Assembly (NCBI GenBank): GCA_945913285.1
Contig: CAMEDD010000010.1
Coordinates: 1 to 64,000 of the forward strand
Origin: Candidatus Sulfopaludibacter sp. SbA3
GTDB taxonomy: Bacteria; Pseudomonadota; Alphaproteobacteria; Caulobacterales; Hyphomonadaceae
Length of the DNA stretch: 64,000 nucleotides
Reading direction: 5' to 3'
Below are positions 50,174 through 58,091 of this stretch, piece after piece. Every line of letters begins with the position of its first letter. The stretch's first letter is position 1. A program made the position numbers and the translations under genes. A model generated the notes under the pieces. The model saw only the letters and a list, made by a program, of their open reading frames with translations, was not told the DNA's origin and did not search any database.

Positions 50174-50671
50174 GTGCGCCGAATTGGACTTTATCCCGGA
50201 ACTTTTGATCCGCCGACCAATGGTCATATCGATATTTTCGGCCGGGCGATGAAGCTGGTCGATGAGCTGGTCATCGGCGTGGCGGTCAACGAGTCGAAGA
50301 AGCCGCTGTTTTCGCTGGATGAGCGGGTCGCGATGGTAAAAGCCGAGTGCGCCAAGCTGAACGGCCCGGGCCTGGCAGAGATCCGTGTGCTGCCGATGCA
50401 CGGCCTCTTGATGAAGTTTGCGGAAGCCTGCGGCGCGCAGATCATCCTGCGCGGCCTGCGCGCGGTTCAGGACTTCGAATACGAATTCCAGATGACCGCC
50501 ATGAACGAGCAACTGAATCCCGACATTGAAACCGTCTTCCTGATGGCCGATGTTCGCCACCAGGCGGTTGCCTCAAGGCTCGTGAAGGAAATCGCAAGCC
50601 TTGGCGGCAACATCTCGTCTTTCGTCACTCCCGAGGTGAAGACGGCGTTGTTGGAGAAGTACAGGAAATGA
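50174..50671 (+). CDS. coaD: Phosphopantetheine adenylyltransferase
   Basis: 165 residues from GTG, beginning RRIGLYPGTFDPPTNGHIDI: the nucleotidyltransferase (T/H)xGH motif is TNGH. LRGLRAVQDFEYEFQM near residues 91-106 and the ISSFVTPEV end are typical. CoaD makes dephospho-CoA from phosphopantetheine and ATP. GGAGGGCCGCAC precedes the GTG. It follows gyrA by 44 bases and overlaps the cyclophilin gene by four, so the three may be one transcript. Confidence 0.96.
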   Translation: MRRIGLYPGTFDPPTNGHIDIFGRAMKLVDELVIGVAVNESKKPLFSLDERVAMVKAECAKLNGPGLAEIRVLPMHGLLMKFAEACGAQIILRGLRAVQDFEYEFQMTAMNEQLNPDIETVFLMADVRHQAVASRLVKEIASLGGNISSFVTPEVKTALLEKYRK

Positions 50672-51546
50672 AACGTCTTGCGTTTGGACTTGTGGCTGGC
50701 CTGTTCGGGCTGGCTTTGCCGGCTTGTGGGGATACAGCGGCCGCGACGGGCTGGGTGGTCGGCGCAGGTGTCACCGAGCCGGACGAGGCAGGTTGGCGGC
50801 AGGTTGATCCTGCGCACCTCTTCATTTTTGAGACGAGCAAAGGCCGTGTGCTGATCGAAGCCTTTCCGGAAGTCGCCCCCGGACACTTTGCGCATTTCTC
50901 CAAGCTGATCAGCTCCGGCGATCTGGACGGTACGCCCTTCCACCGGGTGCTGGATGATTTCATGGCGCAGGGCGGGGATATCCGCACGATGATTGGCAAG
51001 GAGCCTGGCTGGCCAAGCATCAAGGGCGAGTTCACGTTCCAGCGCGATGTGGCCGTCATACCTCTGGAGGCGTCTATTGGGCCTGCCGATTCGGCCTTGA
51101 GCGGACTGTACAAGGGCCTGCCTCTGCTGACGCGCCCGGCCTTCTTTGCCGAAATGTCTGCCAACGGAAAGGTCGAGAGCGCGGTGCCACATTGCCGGGG
51201 TATCGTCTCGACGGCGCGGACAAGCGATCCGAATTCGGCCGATACGCAGTTCTTCCTGATGCGCGAAACCTCGCCGCAGCTGGACAAGAAATACACCGCC
51301 TGGGGCCGCGTGATCGCGGGACAGAACGTGGTCAAGGCGATCAAGTTTGGCGCCGAACCGAGCGGCACGGTGACCGATCCGGATATCCTGATCTCGGCAA
51401 AGGTCGCAGCGGATCAGCCTGAAGCCAAGCGGCCGAAGGCCTGGGTGCTGCGCACCGATACGCCGGAATTCGCCGCAGAGCTTGCCGCGATGGGCGATGT
51501 GGAGGTGTGCAGCCTGCCGCCCGTGCCGGCGATCGTTAAGGGCTGA
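50668..51546 (+). CDS. Cyclophilin-type peptidyl-prolyl isomerase, exported
   Basis: 292 residues. A signal sequence (LFGLALPACG, possibly a lipoprotein) leads into a cyclophilin domain: FETSKGRVLIEAFPEVAPGHFAHF near residues 53-76, PFHRVLDDFMAQGGDI near 90-105 and ADTQFFLM near 190-197. Between the second and third blocks is an insertion of about 70 residues (FQRDVAVIPLEA...HCRGIVSTAR) that carries most substrate-loop residues of the family in an altered form. The protein should assist folding in the periplasm. Overlap with coaD is four bases. Confidence 0.85.
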   Translation: MKRLAFGLVAGLFGLALPACGDTAAATGWVVGAGVTEPDEAGWRQVDPAHLFIFETSKGRVLIEAFPEVAPGHFAHFSKLISSGDLDGTPFHRVLDDFMAQGGDIRTMIGKEPGWPSIKGEFTFQRDVAVIPLEASIGPADSALSGLYKGLPLLTRPAFFAEMSANGKVESAVPHCRGIVSTARTSDPNSADTQFFLMRETSPQLDKKYTAWGRVIAGQNVVKAIKFGAEPSGTVTDPDILISAKVAADQPEAKRPKAWVLRTDTPEFAAELAAMGDVEVCSLPPVPAIVKG

Positions 51547-51596
51547 CAGCGCCTCGCCCTTGACGCTGGCCCGGCCCTCGCGCGATGAGCGCTGGG

Positions 51597-52664
51597 ATGG
51601 ACATGTCCGCATTTGATTTCGACCTGCCCGAACGGCTGATCGCGCTTCGCCCTGCGCAGCCGCAAGATGCCGCGCGGCTGCTGGTCGTGCACGGCGACGG
51701 GCGGCTGGAAGATGCGGGCGTGCGGGACTTGCCGCGCTATCTGACGGCCGGGGACGTGCTGGTGTTCAACGATACGCGCGTACTGCCGGCGGCGCTGAAG
51801 GGCGTGCGGCCGGCGCGCGACGGGGTGAGCCGGGATGTAAACACCGATGTCAATCTCGTTGAACGCATCGAAGGCGCGCGCTGGCTCGCATTGGCGCGGC
51901 CGGGGCGGCGGCTGAAGACAGGCGATACCATTCAGTTCACGGAAGGCTTTTCCGCGGTCATCGCCGGACGCCTTGAAGGCGGCGAGATCGAACTGGAATT
52001 CGACCGCGATGGCGACAACCTGATTGCCGCGCTGGAGGCGCACGGCGCGATGCCACTACCGCCTTACATCGCGCGCCGGCGCCCGGCTGATGCCAGCGAC
52101 CGGGAGACCTACCAGACCGCCTTTGCCGGGGACGAAGCCGCCAGCGTGGCGGCGCCGACGGCCGGGCTGCATTTCACGCCGCGCCTGCTCGCCGAAATCG
52201 AGGCAGCAAGTATTTTGCGCGAGATGGTGCGCCTGCATGTCGGGCTCGGGACGTTCAAGCCGCTGGAAGACAGGCATATCGAGGAAAACAGGCTGCATGA
52301 GGAATGGCGGCGCCTGGCACCCGAAGTCGCGGCGCGTCTGAATGCCGCGCGCCGCGCGGGGCGGCGGATCGTACCGGTGGGCACGACGGCGATGCGCACG
52401 CTCGAGAGCTGCGCCGATGAAGCGGGCGTCCTCAACGCGGCGACCGGGCCGACGGACATCTTCCTGAAGCCTGGCGACCCGGTGCGGGCAACCGACGCGC
52501 TGGTGACGAACTTTCACTTGCCGGCCTCGAGCCTGTTCATGCTCGTCTGCACACTGATGGGTACGGATGTGATGCAGGCGGCATACGCGCATGCGATCCG
52601 GGAGGGCTACCGGTTCTATTCCTATGGCGACGCTTGCCTGCTGCTGCCGGCCCGGCCTTCTTAG
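51597..52664 (+). CDS. queA: S-adenosylmethionine:tRNA ribosyltransferase-isomerase (QueA)
   Basis: 355 residues from the ATG at 51597, which gives MDMSAFDFDLPERLIALRP, aligning exactly with the family start (ATGs at 51585 and 51603 are alternatives). VFNDTRVLPAAL, APTAGLHFTPRLLAEI near residues 181-196, HVGLGTFKPL and NFHLPASSLFMLV are the conserved blocks. QueA transfers the ribosyl part of SAM to preQ1 in tRNA during queuosine synthesis. It converges with the UPF0114 gene and overlaps its stop by four bases. Confidence 0.95.
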   Translation: MDMSAFDFDLPERLIALRPAQPQDAARLLVVHGDGRLEDAGVRDLPRYLTAGDVLVFNDTRVLPAALKGVRPARDGVSRDVNTDVNLVERIEGARWLALARPGRRLKTGDTIQFTEGFSAVIAGRLEGGEIELEFDRDGDNLIAALEAHGAMPLPPYIARRRPADASDRETYQTAFAGDEAASVAAPTAGLHFTPRLLAEIEAASILREMVRLHVGLGTFKPLEDRHIEENRLHEEWRRLAPEVAARLNAARRAGRRIVPVGTTAMRTLESCADEAGVLNAATGPTDIFLKPGDPVRATDALVTNFHLPASSLFMLVCTLMGTDVMQAAYAHAIREGYRFYSYGDACLLLPARPS

Positions 52665-53200
52665 TCCTTCGACTTGGAATCGATCCAGTCGCTGAGGGCA
52701 AAGCCGACGCCGGACACCACGAAGGTAAGATGGATGACCGTGTACCACATCAGGTCTTGCTGATCGTACTTGCCGAGGTCCATGAAGATTTTCAGCAGGT
52801 GGATAGCGGAAATTGCGACAATCGAGGCGATCAGTTTGGATTTGAGGCCGGAGAAATCGACCTTGCCCATCCAGGACGGGCGGTCGCGGTGTTCGGCCGG
52901 GCCGATCTTGGAGACGAAGCTCTCATAGCCGGAGAATACGATGATCAGCACGAGGTTGCCGGCCAGCGAGATGTCCACCAGTGTAAGGATCAGCAGGATG
53001 ATGTCGGACTCCTCCATCGTCATCACATCCGGAACAGCATGGGCAAGTTCGCGGAAGAACGTGATGATCAGGATGCCGAGCGCGACGATCAGGCCGAGAT
53101 AGATCGGCGCCATCAGCCAGCGGCTGGAGAAGATGAGCTGCTCGATGGCGCGTTCCGCAAGCGGGTCGCGGTCCTGCTCGGGGGATTTTGGTGCTGGCAT
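52661..53200 (-). CDS. UPF0114/YqhA family membrane protein
   Basis: 179 residues with three or four hydrophobic helices. ERAIEQLIFSSRWLMAPIYLGLIVAL (split near residues 16-41), DISLAGNLVLIIVFSGYE near 77-94 and SAIHLLKIFMD are the family's blocks. No biochemical role is established for YqhA proteins. The gene overlaps queA tail to tail by four bases. Upstream on the same strand, 78 bases away, is a thioesterase gene. Confidence 0.9.
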   Translation of the reverse strand: MPAPKSPEQDRDPLAERAIEQLIFSSRWLMAPIYLGLIVALGILIITFFRELAHAVPDVMTMEESDIILLILTLVDISLAGNLVLIIVFSGYESFVSKIGPAEHRDRPSWMGKVDFSGLKSKLIASIVAISAIHLLKIFMDLGKYDQQDLMWYTVIHLTFVVSGVGFALSDWIDSKSKD

Positions 53201-53278
53201 GATCGGATTTCCTCTGGCGCGGGAAGGAATTGGGGACGTGCACGAATTTGTCCAGTGCAGGCGCTCTGGAAAGGGAAT

Positions 53279-53746
53279 TCAGCGCGGCCCGCGCAGCTCT
53301 TCAAAGGCCCGGATCGCCTTGGCGGCGGTGATGCGGGCAAGGTGGCGGCCCTTGTCGTCACGCCAGTCGGCCTCGACGAGGGCGGTCGTCTTGCCCCGGC
53401 TGACAAGGCGGCCCTCAATGGTAATGAGGCCATTCGGCACCGGACGCAGGATGCGGGTCTGAAGCTCCATGGTGGTGAACCATTCGCCGTCTTCCAGTGC
53501 GCTCGCCATCGTCATCGAGACGATATGGTCCGAAAAGCCGGCCACCCAGCCGCCGAATACCCGGTCCGGCTGGATGTCGCGGTCGCCCGTGTTCGGCCAC
53601 TCATAGAGCGTGTGGCCGTAGGAGACTTCCTTCAGCCATTCATGCGGCTTGATGCCGAGATTGCGGATGCCGTTCGGCAGCTCCCACTCGCCCGAGCGCA
53701 GGCGCGCGAAGAAAGCGGCCTGCTGGGCCGAGAGTTCGGTGCGCAT
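53279..53746 (-). CDS. PaaI-like thioesterase family protein
   Basis: 155 residues. The hotdog fold can be followed through PDRVFGGWVAGFSDHIVSMTM near residues 60-80, MELQTRILRPV near 93-103 and IEGRLVSRGKTTALVEADW near 109-127. The usual HGG is FGG here, so activity may differ. It shares its start codon region with the SDR gene upstream (one-base overlap at 53746), so the two form an operon, repeating the SDR-thioesterase pairing seen at 25781-26994. Confidence 0.75.
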   Translation of the reverse strand: MRTELSAQQAAFFARLRSGEWELPNGIRNLGIKPHEWLKEVSYGHTLYEWPNTGDRDIQPDRVFGGWVAGFSDHIVSMTMASALEDGEWFTTMELQTRILRPVPNGLITIEGRLVSRGKTTALVEADWRDDKGRHLARITAAKAIRAFEELRGPR

Positions 53747-54513
53747 CAGGTGACCGTCGCGCCGCCATCGACGACCAGCATCTGGCCGGTCATGTAGGCG
53801 CCCGCCTTTGAGGCGAGATAGACGGCCGCGCCGGCGATCTCGTCGGGCTCGCCAATACGCTTCAGCGGCGTGCCGGTCAGGGCGCGCTTCAGGGTTTCAG
53901 GATTGTCCCAGAGGGCTTTTGCAAAGTCGGTCTTGATCAGGCCGGGCGCGATGCAGTTCACGCGGATATTGTCGGCTCCGAATTCGGCGGCGAGGTTACG
54001 GGCGAGCTGGAAGTCGGCTGCCTTGGAGATGTTGTAGGCGCCGATCACGGGCGAGGCGCGCAGGCCGCCGATCGACGAGACGATGATCACCGCGCCGTCT
54101 TTACGCTCACGCATCTGCGGCGCGCACATCTGGATCAGCCAGTGGTTCGAGATGATGTTGTTCTGGAGGATCTTGGTGAAGGCATCATCGCTGATGCCAG
54201 CCATCGGGCCATAATAAGGATTCGAGGCCGCGTTGCAGACCACGATGTCGATCTTGCCAAAGGATTTGTTCGTCTCATCGACCATCGCCTGAAGGTCATC
54301 CTTGGACGAGATATTCGCCGGAATCGCGATCGCGGTGCCGTCGCCATGCTTCTTGTTGATGCCGTCGGCCACTTCCTGGCACGGCTCCGGCTTGCGCGAT
54401 GAGATCACCACGCGGGCGCCGTGATCGGCCATGGCCTCGGCAATCGCCCGGCCGATGCCGCGCGAGGAACCGGTGATGATGGCGGATTTTCCCTTGAGAT
54501 CGAACAGGCTCAT
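53746..54513 (-). CDS. SDR family oxidoreductase
   Basis: 255 residues. TGSSRGIGRAIAEA near residues 14-27, VCNAASNPYYGPM near 90-102, and Ser, Tyr and Lys in SSIGGLRASPVIGAYNISKAA near 146-166 give the classical set. The end YMTGQMLVVDGGAT is typical. The long run of small residues after NAAS resembles the human DHRS4/FabG-like group. AGGGAGGGCC precedes the ATG at 54513. Together with the thioesterase it may act on a fatty-acyl or steroid-like substrate, but this is inference. Confidence 0.9.
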   Translation of the reverse strand: MSLFDLKGKSAIITGSSRGIGRAIAEAMADHGARVVISSRKPEPCQEVADGINKKHGDGTAIAIPANISSKDDLQAMVDETNKSFGKIDIVVCNAASNPYYGPMAGISDDAFTKILQNNIISNHWLIQMCAPQMRERKDGAVIIVSSIGGLRASPVIGAYNISKAADFQLARNLAAEFGADNIRVNCIAPGLIKTDFAKALWDNPETLKRALTGTPLKRIGEPDEIAGAAVYLASKAGAYMTGQMLVVDGGATVT

Positions 54514-54785
54514 TTGGCCCTCCCTGAAGTATGTTTTCTGGTTCAGCGCGTAACCCTAGGGGAGGCGCGCCGGATCGGCTAGAGGTGCCGCGAGGGGAAT
54601 TTGCCTCTGAAGGCAGGGACTTGGCCTGCGGCGAAGCGAACGCTTTGCGCGTTCCGGATTTGCGATTATCGGCACGCCGGCGTGGCGACACATCTCCAGA
54701 CGCCTTGCGCGCGCACCCGCCGTGACCGCGCTGATTGCCCAGGCCGGAATGACGGGAATGATGGCGGCGGCATTCTTGCGTCCGG

Positions 54786-55175
54786 GTGACCGTTCAATAT
54801 GACCGTTGGACGGGCCAGGAGCTTATGCGGATCGAGTTTTCGGACTATAATCCTGTAGACCGGTTCGTGGCGCTCGGTATTGCCTTCCACGAAGGCGCAC
54901 TGTTTGGATGCCTCAACCAGGTCGTCGGCCTGATCGCGGCGCTTGGCGTCATCCTGCTCAGCGTGACAGGCGGTATCATGTGGTGGCGGCGCCGGCCAAA
55001 AGGACGTCTCGGCACGCCGCCCATGCCCTCGGACAAGCGGATTGCTGCCGGTTTGCTGGTGTTGATCGTTGTGCTGGGTGTGCTCCTGCCGATGGCGGGC
55101 GTGACGCTGCTGGCCGCGCTGTTCGTTGACGCGCTGTTGTCGCGTATCCGGCGTCTGCGGCGCGGCGCGGCCTAG
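54786..55175 (+). pseudogene. C-terminal remnant of a PepSY-associated membrane protein
   Basis: 129 codons beginning YDRWTGQELMRIEFSDYNPVDRFV, then FHEGALFGCLNQVVGL, MWWRRRPKGRLG and two hydrophobic helices, which match the last third of PepSY-associated TM proteins found with siderophore receptors. Those proteins are about 380-480 residues and open with a helix and a PepSY domain; none of it is here. A stop at 54759-54761 closes the same frame upstream. So the gene has lost its first two thirds, and probably makes nothing useful. The 272 bases upstream show no other gene. Confidence 0.65.
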
Positions 55176-56827
55176 ATACCCCAGGCGTCCGCCAGGATCC
55201 CCGCGAGCTTTTCCGTCCGCCTACGGACGATCTCGGAGGTCCAGGCGTCCTGCTCCATCAGGTCGCGGGTCAGGGCAAACTCCTGCCCGCCGCCGCCATT
55301 GAAGTAGATTTCTTTCTTGGCGCGGTAGTCGAGCCGGTCGGCCTTCTGGTTCACTTTGGTGGTGAGAAGCACGAAGTTGCCGATCGTGTCGCACTGCTCG
55401 CGGCGTTTTGCAGCGTCTGGCCATGTGATCAGCCAGTGGCTGTCTTCCGGAATCGTCCGGGGCAGGACGTGTTCGACGGTCGCGTCCGATTCCGGCGGGA
55501 TCGTATGCCCGCCGGCGAGCGCTGCGCACAGGCGCAAGGCAATCGCGCGGCGCTGTCCGAACGTGGCAAACCGCCCGATCAGCCGCTCACGCGTGCGCTT
55601 GCCCTCGTCGCGCGAGATGGCGAACGGCCCCGTTTTGGATAGGAGAACGCGGTCATTGCGTACGGCTTCGGTCACGCGCGCAAAGCGCCGGCTGCGCTGG
55701 TCGCGGTCATGCACCAGTAGCTGCATGATGTGCGCGAGGCGCTCCAGGCTCTGGAAGAAATCAGGCGCCGCAGCGTCATCCGCTCCGCGCTCGGCAAGGA
55801 AGTGCAGGGCAGGTGCGCGCCAGTTCTGCTGCTCAAGCGCGCGCATCTGGTGCAAGCAGTTCGCGATAGCCTCGGAATGGGGGCCTGTGTCCAGATGAGC
55901 GGTCTCGATCTGTCGATAGGCGCGCACATAGTTGGGCAGGATTTCATCGAGGAACTTGCGCGCGTCGATCTTCGCGAGCGCGCCCTTCTGGAAGGCCGAT
56001 ACGATATCGCCTTTGGTGCCCCGGTCGAAGATCGCCCGGATCTGACGAAGCAGATCGTCGAACGCATTGCCGCCCAGCGCGGCTTCATGGTCCGCCCAGC
56101 GCTCTGCATAGATGGCGGCGTCGGCCGGGGAAAACCTCGCCCGCTGGAAAAGTTCGGTCTTGATGATGTCGTGCGCGCCGGGCTCCTTGCCGCGTGTGTT
56201 CAGCACACGGAAGACCTTGAAGCCCTGATCCTTGTTGTCCACGACCACACGCACAAGGGCGCAGCCCTTCATCGCGATCGCGGCCAGCGCGCGGCGTTCC
56301 CCGGCGGTCATCGCGCCCAGCTGTTTGCGGAACACAGCCGCGTTCGCCACCATGCGCGCCTGGCTCTCGCTTTCGCCGGGATCGGCCTCCAGCTCGAGCG
56401 TTGCACCCGGGCGCTGGATCGTGTCGCGGAAGAAGGCGCCGTCCTGATAGTTGAGGGCGACGCGCCAGTTTGCGCCTTCGCCCAGCATTGGACGGGCCTC
56501 GTCGGCGATAAGGGCATTGAGCACGTGTGCCCGGTCCTTGTCAGTTTCCATGTCGCGCAAAACGCAGAGCAGGATCGTCAGCGTTGTCAGTCGTTGCTGG
56601 CCATCGACGATTTCGAGAATGCCCGGCTCGTCGCCGTGCACGAAAACAACCGCGCCGATGAAGTGCGGAATCTGGGCTTCGGTAGCTTCGAGCAGGTCGC
56701 CCAGAAGTTCGAGCGCTTCCGGTTCACCCCATGAATAGCTGCGCTGGTAGGGGGGCATGCGCAGTTTCTCGCCCGGCGCGAAGACATCGCTCAGTGAGCT
56801 TTCCTGCGCCCTGACGCCGAGATGCAT
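55172..56827 (-). CDS. GmrSD-type nuclease: DUF262 plus DUF1524 (HNH) protein
   Basis: 551 residues. The N-terminal DUF262 (GmrS-like NTPase) shows PPYQRSYSWG at residues 25-34 and DGQQRLTTL at 75-83. The C-terminal DUF1524 part has the HNH-type VEHVLPRTIP near 451-460, with His453, GNFVLL near 483-488 and NQKADRLDYRAKK after it. In studied systems such fusions cut modified phage DNA (type IV restriction, e.g. GmrSD, BrxU, SspE-like). Both active-site regions look whole. There are no modification genes, transposons or other defence genes beside it, so it is a solitary unit. It overlaps the PepSY remnant by four bases tail to tail. Confidence 0.88.
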   Translation of the reverse strand: MHLGVRAQESSLSDVFAPGEKLRMPPYQRSYSWGEPEALELLGDLLEATEAQIPHFIGAVVFVHGDEPGILEIVDGQQRLTTLTILLCVLRDMETDKDRAHVLNALIADEARPMLGEGANWRVALNYQDGAFFRDTIQRPGATLELEADPGESESQARMVANAAVFRKQLGAMTAGERRALAAIAMKGCALVRVVVDNKDQGFKVFRVLNTRGKEPGAHDIIKTELFQRARFSPADAAIYAERWADHEAALGGNAFDDLLRQIRAIFDRGTKGDIVSAFQKGALAKIDARKFLDEILPNYVRAYRQIETAHLDTGPHSEAIANCLHQMRALEQQNWRAPALHFLAERGADDAAAPDFFQSLERLAHIMQLLVHDRDQRSRRFARVTEAVRNDRVLLSKTGPFAISRDEGKRTRERLIGRFATFGQRRAIALRLCAALAGGHTIPPESDATVEHVLPRTIPEDSHWLITWPDAAKRREQCDTIGNFVLLTTKVNQKADRLDYRAKKEIYFNGGGGQEFALTRDLMEQDAWTSEIVRRRTEKLAGILADAWGI

Positions 56828-56939
56828 GCCTCTACCCCTCTACAACGCCTTTTCCCTAGCCCTTGCCAAAGGCGTTCACAACGAGACATGAACGGATCGC
56901 AAGGTAATTCACGGTAGGGTGTGACGGGAGAGTAACGCG

Positions 56940-57773
56940 ATGCGGCTGGTGCGGTTCCAACGCGGAGGCGAGGTGTCTTATGGCCGGCTCGAAGGCGACC
57001 GGGTGGTACCGGTCTCCGGCGAACGGCTAGAAGAGGCGCTGAACGGGCGCGCGACCGGAGAGGCGCTTGCGCTCAGCGAAGTGCGACTGCTGGCGCCCGT
57101 GGCACGGCCGGGCAAGATCCTCGGCATCGGCATCAACTATGCGGCGCATGCCGCGGAAAGCGTCAGCTTCGTCAACACAGCGAGGCCCGAAGTCCAGAAA
57201 TGGTTCAACAAGCAGGCAACGGCCGTGAATGGGCCCTATGATAACGTGCACCTGCCCAAGGTCTCTTCCCAGCTCGACTATGAAGGCGAACTCGTCGCCA
57301 TCATCGGCAAGGCCGGGCGCCACGTGCCGCGCGGGCGGGCGATGGAGATCGTCGCGGGCTTCTGTGTCGGCGGGGATTACTCCGTGCGCGACTGGCAGAA
57401 GGCGAGCCAGACGATGATCATGGGCAAGGGGTTCGACACGCACGCCGTGTTCGGGCCCGCCATCGTGACGCCGGAGACGGCGGGCGACATTTCGGGCGCG
57501 GGCATCCGCACTTTCGTTAATGGTGAGTTGCGCCAGACCGGCAAGCCGTCAGACATGATCCATGACCTCGCCGCCCAGATCGAGCACCTGACGGCCGCCT
57601 TCATCCTCGAGCCGGGTGACGTTATCTACACCGGCACGCCGGCAGGTGTCGGCGCCGGCTTCGATCCGCCGAAATGGCTGAAAGCCGGTGACACCGTGCG
57701 CGTCGAAATCGATGGGCTGGGGCACATCGAAAACAAAATTGTGGAAGAACCGGACACGATGCGGATCGGGTGA
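56940..57773 (+). CDS. Fumarylacetoacetate hydrolase (FAH) family protein
   Basis: 277 residues. GKILGIGINYAAHA near residues 58-71, LDYEGELVAIIGK near 114-126 with the metal-binding Glu pair, GGDYSVRDWQ near 149-158 and YTGTPAGVG near 226-234 are conserved. The group includes hydrolases and hydratases of acylpyruvates, 2-oxo acids and homoprotocatechuate products. The exact substrate cannot be fixed. It is divergent from the GmrSD-type gene and followed by a structured 318-base gap. Confidence 0.9.
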   Translation: MRLVRFQRGGEVSYGRLEGDRVVPVSGERLEEALNGRATGEALALSEVRLLAPVARPGKILGIGINYAAHAAESVSFVNTARPEVQKWFNKQATAVNGPYDNVHLPKVSSQLDYEGELVAIIGKAGRHVPRGRAMEIVAGFCVGGDYSVRDWQKASQTMIMGKGFDTHAVFGPAIVTPETAGDISGAGIRTFVNGELRQTGKPSDMIHDLAAQIEHLTAAFILEPGDVIYTGTPAGVGAGFDPPKWLKAGDTVRVEIDGLGHIENKIVEEPDTMRIG

Positions 57774-58091
57774 AGAGCCATCTCTCGGGAACGACGGGGC
57801 CCGGTCCTTTCGGTCCAGGCCCCAGTCTCCCCCGAGACTGCCCCCGCTCCGGCCAAATCCGGCCGCGGACCGGGGACAACCCAACAGGCTTAACCTTTTG
57901 TTAAGCGCCCCGGGGCGTTGTGGTCTATGCCTCAACCACGGCGTAGCTTAAAGAAATGACCGTGTGTGGTGTTCGGGCAACGGTCGGGGTTCGGGTTGCC
58001 CGGCAGGGCAAATCAAGCCACTTCCAAGCAATTCGTTAACCAATTCTGCCGCAACATTAAGATTGATGGAAAATTTCCGGGTGCTGGGCCG
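57774..58091 (+). other. 318-base structured gap with hairpins and a CtrA-type site
   Basis: After the FAH gene come two adjoining stem-loops (57796-57801 with 57818-57823, and 57823-57829 with 57834-57840), which may terminate it, then GC-rich sequence, the CtrA-type box at 57890-57904, and a second TTAACC element at 58036-58044. A GTG at 57966 keeps the frame of the next gene open, but its 42 residues are not membrane-like and have no binding site; I do not take them as coding. Confidence 0.5.
57890..57904 (+). promoter_or_regulatory. CtrA-type binding site upstream of the TipF-like gene
   Basis: TTAA at 57890-57893 and TTAA at 57901-57904 are seven bases apart, the full TTAA-N7-TTAA form known for the cell-cycle regulator CtrA. 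The site also lies in a perfect seven-base palindrome (57888-57894 with 57900-57906). TATGCC at 57926-57931 is a possible -10 box at a suitable distance. A half-site-like TTAACCAAT follows at 58036-58044. Confidence 0.55.
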
